Below are positions 11,565-22,945 of a stretch of DNA of 64,000 nucleotides, piece by piece. This DNA is from Brachypterus glaber. Lineage: Eukaryota; Arthropoda; Insecta; Coleoptera; Kateretidae. The stretch covers positions 106,430,893-106,494,892 of the forward strand of contig OY294044.1 of the NCBI GenBank assembly GCA_958510825.1. Direction: 5' to 3'. Position numbers and translations under genes: made by a program. Each line of letters opens with the position of its first letter. Positions within the stretch are counted from its first letter, which is position 1. The notes below the pieces were generated by a model that searched no databases, was not told where the DNA came from, and worked only from the letters and a program-made list of their open reading frames with translations.

Positions 11565-12150
11565 TCCTTTGTTGGTTTTTTTATTAGAAACAAAGTTCCA
11601 AAACCGTTTACAATTACTAGGTATCTCATTTTCAATATCGGATATGTATTTATGATAATCCTCACAGATACGGCGTTTTGACTCGCGGAGTAATTTAAAC
11701 AGTCATAGTCATCCAAGTTCTTATGCATTTTCCATTTCTTATGCAATTTGTTTTTTCTATGAACTAGTTTAATAGTGTCTTTCGAGAAGTATAGAGGGAA
11801 TTTATTACTGAGTTTTTTTAGGGGAACTAGATTTTGAATAATTTCATTGATTATATCATAGAAGGCCCTCGTATTAGAATTCACATCTTTTGAACTGAGG
11901 ACAACAGACCAGTCAACTTTAAGAACTTCATCACAAATCCGACTGTAATTGGCCTGTTTGAAATTTTGAAAGTATTTAATACTGGATTTTTCTTTTAAGC
12001 CAGCACAGGGAGGATCGAAAAGAAATTCCAAAGAGGGATGGTTAATATCCTCGGGTAATAAAGGGCTTGAAGAGTGAACTAAGTTAGTAACTCCAAACTT
12101 ATTGCAAAATATCAAATCTAAAAGTCTGTTGTTGGAGTTATAGTGTAGCT
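11396..12150 (-). pseudogene. LINE endonuclease end and linker
   Basis: Open minus-strand frame with the C-terminal part of an apurinic-type endonuclease and the linker before RT (e.g. VPLKKLSNKFPLYFSKDTIK). After about 11705 the coding similarity jumps to the frame used by 11564-10620, so there is a frameshift. The distal part of this frame is out-of-frame translation. Confidence 0.55.
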
Positions 12151-12165
12151 CACACCGTGAACTTT

Positions 12166-13540
12166 TTACGTTCTAGTCAATAAGATTTATTAACTAACAT
12201 TTTTGTTTGTCAGTTGTAAATTTCTCATTTAATTTATTAGTTAATATTTAAAACCTAAATCTTTAATCATATTAAAGAATTTTGATGAAATCATTGACTT
12301 AATTTAGCTAAACTTTCGATTTCATTGATGAAATTTTTGACATATCACAACAAACATGTCCTGAAGATGTATAATGTTTGTAAAGATATGTAAGGCTTCG
12401 CATTCCATACTATAATCTTCACAGTGGATAGAATATTGCGTTTTTTCTCTAAATGTTCAAGGTTATTCTTTTAAATGTACGCCCCGTAACTTTTGAATGG
12501 GATGAGATATAAACTTTAAATATGGCTACATTATATTTAACCACTTTCAGATTAAAAGTGTATTCGGGAACAACTCCCAAAAATTCAGTAGTTGAGGTGC
12601 TAGAAAATTTTAATGATCTCGTCTCGCTAGCTCGTCCATTATTTTTAAAACCGACTTCCAAAAAAGGAGAAGGTTATCAATTTGACGTGTGACTTTGTTT
12701 TTTTATGTTTGTTCCCGCATAACTTTGGAACGGATGAACGGAATTTGATCAAACCTTTTGTTACTTAAATACTTAAAGAGGACATTCATGAGGTGGTCCC
12801 GTTTTAATTTGACACTCGAATAATGCCGGGTAAGCCGGATAATCAAGATAAATCTAATCGTTTTTACGCAATTTCACTTAAAACCGGCTTAATTTGGTAC
12901 TAATAAAAACCAAATTTTTAGAAAATGATCGGACAACTCGGATAAGTCGGATAACTTGATTAAGGGGTCACTCAAATATTACGGCAGGCTAAAAATCTTT
13001 TAAATGCCGCTAAACTTGATTGTGTGGACCTGCAATATTAAAATACCAAGAGAAAATTATAAAATTTGTTATACCATAAGTGCGTTGTGACGTCAGCAGC
13101 TTGTCGAGATGGAAGGACAACTATAATTTAGCTTAGATGACCTTACAGATCTACAAGTTCTGTGTCTCTAAAAGGTAAAAAATAAGTCGGTGACAATTTC
13201 ACAGCAAACAATTTAACAACATAAATAATTGTTAGTAGTAGTGGTGAAATTGGCACCGGCTTATTTTTTATTTTTTACTTTTTAGAGACAGAAGTCGGTT
13301 ATTTTTTTTTGTGAAAAGTTTTTATTTTTTTACTGCAGTTGTTTGAAAAAAATTATGGGGCTCCCATGCTCGGCGGTTAAATTAGCTGTAATTGTTTTAG
13401 GTTTTTATTATATAAAGAAATAAAAATAATATTTTATATAATTTTATATATTATACTAAAACATACTTAAATATAATAGTTTAATTTTATATAATACCTA
13501 TTAAACTATTAATTTGGGCCTCCCAGGCCTAGGATATGTA
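12166..13540. other. Intergenic, repeat-derived
   Basis: No gene recognised. Contains a block around 12650-12760 (accgacttccaaaaaaggag ... cgcataactttggaacgg) with the look of a dispersed insect repeat. A foldback at about 13160-13315 has arms tctgtgtctctaaaaggtaa and its inverted match, closing on ccggcttattttttattttt. Confidence 0.4.
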
Positions 13541-13542
13541 TA

Positions 13543-14394
13543 CAGTGCGTGCATTAAGTCTGGAATCACCCGATTAACTTTTTAGTTACAAGTAAAACAC
13601 AAAAACCCTCGGACAAGTCGATTTTTATTTTTAATTTTGCAAATTATGGTGTAATAAAAGTTATTAAAATTTGCACCCCCTTGCACCCTCACCCCCCAAC
13701 TTTTTTTTTTCAAATAGCAACCTACCCCTTGTGACACTTCGTTGGAAAGGTAATTTAATAAGCTTTCCAACGGTGTATAATAAAGCCTAATTTGGTAAAG
13801 GGCTAATGATAAAATGCACAATTTAGTTTATTATAAAGACATGTAAAGTATAACTTTAGTTCACTATAAATGTTCAAATTAATGTCCTTCAGCTCTTTGA
13901 CAGTGGACAGTAAAAAAACGGGATTAAAATCGATTAAATAGTAAACATAAAATTGGTCAATAAAAAGAAAAAAAATTGCATTTTTCAACAGGGTATAAAA
14001 TATTACAATAAGTTTAAAACAACCTTATTTAGATTCTCAGGAAGGTGCCAAGTAGTAAATAGGGCAACAATTACCATATTATGCGTAATATTTCACACAA
14101 ACAATGTTTAAATAAAACATGCGTTTTTTCATAGACCCTTTAACAAATTAGGCTTTATCATACACTGTTGGAAAGCTTATTAAATTACCTTTCCAATGAT
14201 GTATCACAAGGGGTAGGTTGCTATTTGAAAAAAAAAGTTGGGTGGTGAGGGTGCAAGGGGGTGCCAATTTTGATAACTTTTTTTAGACCAAAATTTGCAG
14301 AATTAAAAATATAAATCGACCTGTCCGAGGATTTTTGTATTTTACTTGTAACTAAAAAGTTATTCTGGTGATTCCAGACTTAATGCACGCACTG
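13543..14394. mobile_element. Tc1/mariner-type MITE (852 bp)
   Basis: Flanked by TA on both sides (13541-13542, 14395-14396). Termini CAGTGCGTGCATTAAGTCTG are repeated inverted at the right end. The arms share sub-blocks over some 250 bp on each side (aaccttttccaacg-type and gggtaggttgctatttgaaa). No transposase is present. Confidence 0.85.
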
Positions 14395-15838
14395 TATATG
14401 TATGTTTTTTAGGGTAATTCACGTAATTTTTTTTGTGGGCCGTTGAAAATCGTTGAAAAATATATAGTATTCTATGAAAAACTTTAAGTAAACTATATAA
14501 ATTTAGGGTTTATTCGAGGGTTTATTTTATTGAAATTTTAGTAAATGTGTTAATAACATTATCTTTATGCGTGTTTACACATTAAGAATCGGTGAAAGTG
14601 AAATTGGTTTTATAATATACACTTGTTGCCATTTGTATTTATTGCAATTAAAACGATTAAAAGTCCGGGAAACAACGATGTAGTTTTGGCTGAAATCTAG
14701 TGGTAAACCGCTTAAAAAAATGTACACCCAAATTGCTTCTAGGAGGTATTTTCTTAAAATTTCTTTAAGATTACCTTCAAGAATCTTAAACATTACGTAA
14801 AAAATGTCCCACGTTTGGTAAAGGTGAGATTTCCTCCAAGATTTCCTCCAAGATTTCCTCCAATTTGTACACGTGTATTATTTGTTTGTTTAACCCCGTA
14901 CTATTCTAATTAATTAAGCATCCCCTAAGTCCAGGACTTGTGTGGGCTAGTAGTAGAGGGAACCAGCGGCATTAACTTACTTTCGACCATTTTTTAAGGT
15001 GGTATAAATACCACCACACCTGTCGCCTTCGCCAAATTTCAATTATTAGTTAACTTGAAAAGGCAATCAAAAAAGATGGCGAATTCGATGCACTGAATTC
15101 AGGTGCCAAGAAGGCTACATCCGTCCCTTTCAAAGGCCACGCTGTCACTGCACACTATACTTTTAAAGTCACGTACTTTAAAATTTAAGGACGGACATTA
15201 AATGTTGCGTTTTTTAACAAAAATTAAAGTACAATTGTATAGGATAATAACTTCCGATTTACTATCCATTTGTAACTGAATATTTATTTACTTTTTACAG
15301 TGATAGTATATAAAAATACTAGTTTTGGTATTGACGTTTTTGACGCAAGCCCCAAAGTTTAAAAAACGATCCGCTTGCGGCGATATTTTTAATTGACGAG
15401 TGAGGCATGTATTTTAAACATTTTTGTCTATGTGGGTGGTTTTATAAAAAAAAAGACATGCATTTTGATTTTTTGTAAGAACAATGGCAAAACTGTAATA
15501 AACGTGTTTTTTATAGCTCAATTAGTTCAGTTTTTATAAATTTATTAGTATCAAAAAAATAAGCTTTTTTCGTTTGTCCTGTTGCCGAGCCAAAAAAGAA
15601 TAAATTTGTGTGTGCTTAAGGGCAATAACGCAACTCAAATGAAAAATATATAAAAATGTATCAAATTTAACAAAAAGATCAAAAACGTCCTTAACCAGTA
15701 ATGGTACCCACCAATTCAGGGCACAGATGCATTCCCAGCATCAGTGAGCTAGTCTCACTCCTCCCACACCTCCCTCTCCTGCCTATTCCATCCCTCCTCA
15801 TCCCCCTCCTACTTCTTCCCCCGCCCCCAACGCCAATG
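14395..15838. other. Intergenic with SINE remnant and cctcc modules
   Basis: 14700-14875 contains three agatttcctcca modules related to the 6.1-kb element. A truncated SINE follows at 14891-15070. A pyrimidine-rich run at 15755-15830 gives a spurious proline-rich open frame. No gene is supported. Confidence 0.4.
14891..15070 (-). mobile_element. Truncated tRNA-SINE body
   Basis: Matches the body of the SINE copies at 24651, 38596 and 49427 (ctattctaattaattaagca, ccaggacttgtgtgggctag, tagtagagggaacca). It stops before the tRNA-like head, so it is 5' truncated on the minus strand. Confidence 0.75.
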
Positions 15839-18800
15839 GAGCTCTGTACAACTAGAATTATGAAACAAAAGACGTCTACCCTATCTCTATCTCATTTGTG
15901 CTACACTTTCCAGCCAACCAAATAAATACTGTATGTGTTTTTCATACAACAAATACAGTATTTATTTGGTTGGCCGGAAAGTGTAGCACTGAGCGGCACG
16001 AACGAACATAACTAATGTGAATCTGTAGAATAAGATAATTCTACTAAAATTTAGATGGCGCCAGTAATTTCTTTAATAAAAATAATATAGTTACACTTTT
16101 CGCCCGGCCAAGTAAATATTGTATTTGTTCAACAAAGAACAAATACAGAATTTGTTTGGTTGGGTGGAAGTGGGAGTGTATGTATGTCTTCTATCCTTTT
16201 TGGGTAGAACTTTTGTCCCTGTCTAATCTTACGGGAGAAATCGCCATTCATGGCAAATGCAACTCCAGCATCAGTGAGCAAAGACTCACTCCCCGAATTA
16301 TCCATTCAAACTAATTCTGTTTTAGACAAATGAGCCATAGGCACTTCGCCTGTCTCTTAAAGATCCAAACAAACTACTGATGATGTAGCAAATTTCAAAA
16401 AATGGCGAAGCCGCATATTCACCATAGAGAAGAAAAAAGAACTAAAAGTCCAGTCTGCGCAAGATTATTTTGTCACAGAACGGCGCAGCGAAATGACGTA
16501 AAGCAATTTATCTGACCTTGCGCAGTACGCATCTCTATCAGCTGTGAAATGCTGTCGGTCGTAAAACAATTCGTCACCCCAGTATTCATTTGTCTTATCT
16601 CCAAAAATCCCCCAGTAAAAATTTTAAAATGTCCGAAAATAGAGATATGGCAAACCAATACTGGGGTGACGAATTATTAGTAGTTTGTTTATACTGTCAG
16701 TACTGTCAGATCGTCGTTTGTTTTTGTTCATTTTTCGACTTCTACTGTATTTTAATTGTTTTTTTGCTGCATTTTTTTATAACTTTAAACATGACCTGTA
16801 TTGTTGCTTTATGAAGAGCAAAGGGTTTTTCCTGGTGTACTCAAAGTAGGTGTACAAAATCCCGAAATTCAAACACACCTCGAAAAATTCTTGTAAAATA
16901 ATGTTAAAAAAACTATTTCGACGTTTCTTCGTAGATATTTATTGTTTTTTGTTGAATTTTTTACAATTTTTATTTGACACGTAAAACTAAGGTTAAAAAT
17001 ACTTGTCAAAAACAACAATAGTAGTGCGCATGTGCAAGTTTATCTCGGATGCGCTAGGCACATTTATCATAGTATTCCGCAACGGCTTTGGAGGTCTTTC
17101 CTTGTCTATGATATTCACCCAGCATTAGATTTTTTATGGCCCTGTTTTATTTTAAATTGTTAATTTAGTTAAATTTATCGTACTTTTCTCGGACTATTGA
17201 TTATAATAATTAATAAATCGATTAATAAGAAATAACAGGAGCGTGTTTTACTACTTTAAAGCTATTCGTGTATTTTTCTGCATTGCTTACTTCACAACGA
17301 GAAAAACGCTTTTTATTTAGCAAGAGAAAATGTAAAATTATATACTTTATTTTTACTAAATCAAATAATTAAATCTAGTTTTATTATACAGTGCATGTCA
17401 AAAGTCTTCCACCCTTTAACGTTTGAACGGCTTAATATACTTTAACGCACGGATCTGTGCCTACGGGAAAAATATCATGAATGTGTGTGCAAGTGAGAGG
17501 CCCGTTGTAGGCACGCACGCCTTATAACGCTTTTGACGGAAAGAAGAGAGCGCGAATGATTCCTCCCCCTTTTGTCGGAGACTTTGTTTCATGCGGAGAA
17601 CTATATATTAACTTAAATTTTGAAACACGTAAATAACATAACCCAAATAACTTTCGGGATCTTCAAAAAAAAATAAAATGATAAAAATAATATGTTTAAA
17701 AAAGAAATTTTGAACCTTTAAAATGATCACATGACCCCCATGTTTTTCGAAGCAATAGTTATACTGAGAGAACTATTTAAATAAACATAGTTATTTTTGT
17801 ATTAAGAGCGCAAAATGACTGATTTCACATTTTGCGCTCGTAATACAAACAACGTTTTTTCTACGATCTAAAATAAATAAGTACATTTCAAGCAGGTAAT
17901 TTATAACCTTACTAGGGCGCAGCACTTACAATTTTTTGCAATTCTGGTGGTTTGGAAAAAAAACCCTCATCACTGTCACTCTCCATAATTCCTTAACAAC
18001 AAATATTTAACAATAAATAGTTAGCACACGAAATTGAGATTTGATTAAAGATAAATAATTATTTTATATTTAAAAAATGGCGGAACACAACATCTCGTAG
18101 CATATACTTGAAACTGTCAAGTTGACAGCTGTTTTACGATTGACTTGCCGGTTGCCTACACTTTAGCGCGCAAAATTCAATTTTGCGCTTGCTGTCATGG
18201 TAACGAGCAGAAAAGTAAAATGCTAAGAAATAGGTTATTTTTCGGTCAGAAAACTTCATTAGTTTTTGTAGAAATGTTAACTTTTCTATTGGATCGTAGA
18301 AAAAATATATTTTAGTTTTAATTTTTATTTTAAAAAATATATTTTATTTTTCTGTCTTCGTTCGTTACTAATTTTAGAGGTCTAAAGGTTGATTTACCCA
18401 ACCATTAACACTAGTGTTTAAATAGTATATTAAAGTACTAGTTTTCTAACATACGTTTTTAGCGCACGAGTACATGTGTAGAAAACGAGCCGCTTGCGGC
18501 GAGTTTTCTAAAGTACTAGTGCTCTAAAAACGTGTTATGAAACGAATGCTTTATACAATTTTTTCTATTTAGCTCTAAAATTTAAAAAACTTACATTTAA
18601 ATTGATGACTGATTTAGGGATTTTTGTTTTGGGTTGGCATTACAGTTTACACTATGTTTAAAATTCTAAGAACAAATGATATTTTGATATATTTTAGCCA
18701 TCTCTTCTTTTTTCACTGCAATGGAGATTTCTCCATTTAGATTAGACAGGGACAAAAGTTCTACCCAAAAAGGATAGAAGTAATATCACCAACATAAAGA

Positions 18801-19486
18801 AAAAAAAATCTCCTAGGTTTTATGTTGGCTGCACTGTCAGTAACGCCATTTTCTTTAGACACTGTCATTGTGTGAACTGCGATTGATATTGTTTTGATTT
18901 CAGTTTTTTGTGTTTTACTAAATATTGTGTTTTTATTGACTATTATAGTACTTTTACGAGTTTTGATATTTAATTATTGTTTACCAAAGGTAAGTTCTTT
19001 CTTTATACCTTAGATTTAAAACCTAGGCGAAATTCGTTTGGACTTTTGCAACTGTTTTGGTAGCTATAACAGAAATAACGCTCGTCATAAAATTAATTTC
19101 TTGAAATGTAGAAACTGGTAACGATATTAAAATATATAATAATATATAGTAATAATAAATATGATAAACATTAAATAAATTCATATTTACCTTTTCATAT
19201 TTAAGGTTATGTTTTGTAAATAAATAAACAGATCAAGCAACCAACCTAAGAACAATTAATAGGATTTCATTCTTTATTTTACTATTAAATAATCAGTTTT
19301 ATTTCTTAGCAAAAATATTCATTTCTTTAGGTTTATTTACAAAAATCAACGGTAATTGTTGATAAAAATTGAAAAAAATGCAATATTTTTTTAATTTATT
19401 TAAGTTGGTAGTGGCGTGCCGTGCACAAATGAGATAGAGATAGGGTAGACGTCTTCTGTTTCATAATTCTAGTTGTACAGAGCTCT
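15839..19486. repeat. Large interval bounded by inverted arms
   Basis: Outer arms 15839-15900 (gagctctgtacaactagaat ... ctcatttgtg) and inverted 19424-19486. Inner arms are near 16190-16238 (ctatcctttttgggtagaac) and inverted 18737-18782. Further foldbacks lie inside at 15900-15995, 16090-16170, 16565-16672 and 18410-18545. This may be one large foldback element or several repeats inserted in opposite directions. No coding gene is visible in the 3.6 kb. Confidence 0.5.
17390..18400. other. AT-rich stretch with a lone mariner-like end
   Basis: At 17393 a TA-flanked cagtgcatgtcaaaagtctt resembles a Tc1/mariner terminus without a visible partner. Short palindromes gcgcaaaatg / cattttgcgc occur at 17805-17840 and 18160-18195. 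No gene. Confidence 0.35.
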
Positions 19487-19768
19487 ATTAACCAGTCCAC
19501 AACTTTAACATGGAAAAAATAACCCAGACACAAAATGTTGTAAAAAATTAAAATTTAAATCGACATTGACATTTGCACGCAAAACGTCAAGAGATAGGCT
19601 TTTGTGTGTTGCCAACCCAACAGAAAAAAAGTAGAGACCTTTTACGGGCCTTTAAGAACACGTGTGATTATGAGCTTATAAGAGTCGCAAAATAGACAAA
19701 ATATATTTAGGAATTTAACCATTTCATTGGTTTGTGTTAAATAATTCTCACATTTTATTGGTCAAATT

Positions 19769-20296
19769 CTAAAGGCGCCTTTTCACGGAGCAATTTATAC
19801 GCAAGTTTGACGCTATGCAAGTTTGCTGCCAGATATAGCATGATGACAATTACACATTCATTTTCCTTTTCACGGAGCAAGTTATACGCAAGTTTGACGC
19901 TATATATTGCAAGTTAAACAATGCTGCCAACCAGACAATTTTGACGTGTCTCTGCATTTGTTGACAAAAACATAACCTAGCATTTGCTTTTTTAATGAAG
20001 CTTTTTAGTTAGACAGACCGGCCTATTATTAATAATAATTATTATTAACATGTCCAGTTGCTATTATATTAGTAAAAAGAAATCGATTTAGTAACTTTTT
20101 CCAGGTTGGTACCACGAAAATAACTATAAACCTTGCATGAAAATCGTCGAAAAATAGAACTTGTTCTAATAATTTGATGGCTCGAAAATAGCATCAAAGT
20201 TGCCTGAAGGCATGCGCAGTGACTGAATCATTCTTGCAACAAAATTGCATAGCACCAAACTTGCGTACAAATTGCTGCGTGAAAATGCGCCTTTAG
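19769..20296. mobile_element. MITE with ctaaaggcgc termini
   Basis: Terminal inverted repeats of about 40 bp: ctaaaggcgccttttcacgg at the left and its complement ending gcgcctttag at the right. The left arm is partly duplicated in direct orientation (cttttcacggagcaa...tacgcaagtttgacgctat at 19792 and 19866). No coding capacity. The superfamily is uncertain (hAT-like is possible). Confidence 0.7.
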
Positions 20297-20383
20297 CAAG
20301 TTTAGTGTTAGTGACTGTGTAAACAACGTTTTATTGAAATTCAAATTTTGAATGTCCCAATTTTCAAAAATAATTTATTATTT

Positions 20384-20831
20384 TAATTTTCTGGTTTGTA
20401 AAAAAAACTCGGATTTTTTGGCAGGTTTTAATGCGTCACTTTATTATATGGCTAACGTTTCTCCCCTCTTTGGGGGCTTTATCAATGCTGAAAGATAACA
20501 ACTATTGTTAATAACAATAATAATGATAATATATAACAAAAATATTTTTTGCCTGTATTGAATCCCATTTTCAGGTAAAATATGTAAATTTTCTTACCTA
20601 AAAATTATTTAGGTAAGAAAAAAAAATTTACATATTTTACCTGAAAATGGGATTCAATACAGGCAAAAAATATTTTTGTTATATATTATCATTATTATTG
20701 TTATTAACAATAGTTGTTATCTTTCAGCTTTGATAAAGCCCCCAAAGAGGGGAGAAACGTTAGCCATATAATAAAGTGACGCATTAAAACCTGCCAAAAA
20801 ATCCGAGTTTTTTTTACAAACCAGAAAATTA
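20384..20831. repeat. 448-bp near-perfect palindrome (possible Penelope-like terminal pair)
   Basis: Arms of about 210 bp meet at about 20607. Each arm, read outward from the centre, contains gataaagcccccaaagaggg followed by gagaaacgttagcc. This layout matches the hammerhead-like ends of the Penelope-like element near 63.7 kb, although its core (UUGAUAA) departs from the hammerhead consensus CUGANGA. Family assignment is inference. Confidence 0.6.
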
Positions 20832-20893
20832 CATTCAAAGTTTGGCAACCTATATGGTATTTACCTACAATTTATTTATTTTTTTTATTACAG

Positions 20894-20955
20894 GTCTTCT
20901 ATGGCTATACCTATTAGGATTAGGTATTATGGTGCTATCACTTGAACCACCCACT
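20894..20955 (+). CDS. Candidate signal-peptide exon of the chitin-binding gene
   Basis: A 62-bp exon between a strong acceptor (poly-T, then attacag, ending 20893) and a consensus donor (gtaagt at 20956). In one frame it is open and strongly hydrophobic: LLWLYLLGLGIMVLSLEPPT, which looks like the core and end of a secretion signal. It begins with two bases of a split codon and ends in phase 0. The next recognised exon (37429) starts in phase 0 with the mature N-terminus of the CBM14 protein. The exon with the ATG, which must end with one base of a codon, was not found. Joining across about 16.5 kb is inference from phase, orientation and signal-like content; cDNA would settle it. Confidence 0.55.
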
Positions 20956-21598
20956 GTAAGTACCTTTTTAGAGGATTACACTATATTTTTTCTACAAAAT
21001 AAAAAAATAAAATCATCCTTAGGCTATCATTTTGTGTAATTTTTATTTGGTAATTTTAACCAGGGACGTCGAAAGGGGGGGGGCAATGTCACTTTTTTGC
21101 CCATAACTTTTATATCTGTAAATTTTTTGACATTTTCTTAACAAAATTTGATTCTTTAGTTAAAAATACATTAAAAAAACTCTTCATATAATAAAACCGT
21201 AGCTACGGTAGGGCCAACTGTTTCGAAAAAATTGCAGCTGAAGAGAAAATTTCACATTCTGAGCATCAACAATAGGAACAAAAAATGCACCAATAAAAAG
21301 TTTAATACTGCAGGACGATAATACGTTAAAAAACTGTGAAAAAAGCTCTTAAATAATAACACTTTTTAAGGGACCGTAGTTCACTTAAAAGCGATTTGTG
21401 GATATTTGTGTACGGAAAATTTTTCTCATAAGTTTTGATGTAGAATCGCTCCGCAGTATTGAATTATTTTTTATGCGTTTCTTTAGTTCCTTTTTTGATG
21501 TTCAGAACGTGAAATTTCCTCTTTAACTGCAATTAATTTTCTCGAGAACGGTTGTACCTACAGTGTTACATAAAGAGTACGTTTTTAACGCATTATTT

Positions 21599-22945
21599 TT
21601 TTATTTATTTATTTATTTTATTTATTTAAGATACATGGGAAAACCACATTATAGTAAATTGTAGGTAATATATTTCAAAAAGATATTATCTACGAAAAAA
21701 ACTATGACCTAAAAACTAAAGACTAATTAAAACCAAAATATAAAAACTAAAGACTATTTAATTATAACATATTACTGCTACAACAAAAATGATTTAACAC
21801 TAGCTTTTAACTTGTTAAGATTACCATGAAATAAGTCAATGTTATTATTATTATTAATAAATTTTAGAGCGACATTTAATGGGGTAAATAAGGTATAAAT
21901 CGTTGTATAAATGGCAATAAAAAACGTTTTATTTAGACCCCGTAGATTTCTTGTTGGAATTGAAAACTGCAGTGTACTTAAAAGTTCAGAATAATCGATC
22001 AAACCATTACATAACACAGCCCCACAAAAAAAAAAGTCTGGATCTCTAGACCAGACATGTGTATCCTTATGTATTTTTGCCCGCTGAATCCGAATCCGAG
22101 GTCAGAAAAAGCCCTACACCCCAGGAATTGGCCCCAGAGGCCGAAAATGGCCGCTGAAAGGTGTGAAACGGGAATTCCGGCATGACGGATGCTCAGGGCA
22201 GGTTGAGATTGCATTCTCAAGGCAAAGTCGAATTAGTGGCTAACGGTGGTTAGATCCGACGGGCATCGCGGCCCCTGAGGCCGGAAAATGGGCCCTTGGG
22301 GCCCGAAAAATCGAGATTTTCAGTGTTTCCGTGAGTTTTAGAGTCCATAGAAATTTGAGTGCCGTGATGACGACGTGGAAATCTTGATTTTCCCGCCCTG
22401 AGGGCCCGTTTTTCGGACCCCGGGTGTGAATTTCAATGGGCCTGGAAGAGGTTCCAGCCTCTTTACGTTGCTGCAGTTTGAAGTTACAAGAAAATCGAAG
22501 TGCTGCGATCCCGACGTGAAAATCTCGATTTTTCGGCCCCCAGGGGCCCATTTTCCGGCCTCAGGGGCCGCGATGCCTGTCGGATCTAAGCTCGGTTACC
22601 CACTAATTCGACTTTGCCTTGAGAATGCAATCTCAACCTGCCCTGAGCATCCGTCATGCCGGAATTCCCGTTTCACACCTTTCAGCGGCCATTTTCGGCC
22701 TCTGGGGCCAATTCCTGGGGTGTAGGGCTTTTTCTGACCTCGGATTCGGATTCAGCGGGCCAAAATACATAAGGATACACATGTCTGGTCTAGAGATCCG
22801 GACTTTTTTTTTGTGGGGCTGTGTAATTTATAAATGAAAGAAACGTTAGATATAATTCTCCTAGACTCAAGAGACTCAATTCCAGTAATTTTTTGAATTT
22901 GATTGTAGGTATGATTATCAATAATAATAGTATATTGTTTTACTA
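21599..22945 (-). mobile_element. LINE 3' fragment split by a foldback transposon
   Basis: The minus strand encodes the C-terminal RT region of a Jockey/CR1-group LINE in two pieces. The upstream piece (about 22945-22824) contains TGIESLESRRIISNVSFIY. The downstream piece (22017-21778) has NGLIDYSELLSTLQFSIPTR to the stop. The 3' end closes in (TAAA)n at 21599-21630. The piece is homologous to the C-terminus of the LINE at 9.7-12.2 kb. The two halves continue in the same frame across the foldback, so the insertion is secondary. Confidence 0.75.
22013..22825. mobile_element. GC-rich foldback DNA transposon, 3-bp TSD
   Basis: A large inverted-repeat element much richer in G+C than its surroundings. 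Termini read CACAGCCCCACAAAA inward at both ends, and the arms extend for several hundred bp (e.g. gtctggtctagagatccgga, ccggaattcccgtttcacac). Inner arms carry repeated ggcccc / cgagatttt words. It interrupts a LINE frame, and one copy of TTA (minus strand) is present on each side, giving a 3-bp target duplication. CAC-type termini plus a 3-bp duplication suggest an EnSpm/CACTA-like non-autonomous element. Confidence 0.7.

Larger units (their letters stand above)
9722..12165 (-). mobile_element. 5'-truncated Jockey/CR1-group LINE
   Basis: A minus-strand element of about 2.4 kb. It covers the end of the endonuclease domain (NSNNRLLDLIF near 12140), the linker, a full RT domain and the C-terminus, and ends in a (TAAA)n tail at 9727-9741. 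The 5' end is missing. It carries several frame disruptions and is a dead copy. Jockey/CR1 placement rests on RT motif style and the short A/T microsatellite tail. Confidence 0.8.

Noticed and set aside
15701..15925. Proline/leucine-rich frame
   Set aside because: Produced by a pyrimidine-rich tract in repeat DNA and overlapping an inverted arm.
18890..18988. Possible promoter and 5' untranslated exon (tcagtt initiator-like word near 18899, donor gtaagt at 18989) for the chitin-binding gene
   Set aside because: The donor is good, but the required frame has stops and no ATG. Without transcript data it cannot be tied to the gene.
22240..22837. Overlapping open frames in the GC-rich foldback
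   Set aside because: They are mirror images from the inverted arms of the transposon and match no protein family.
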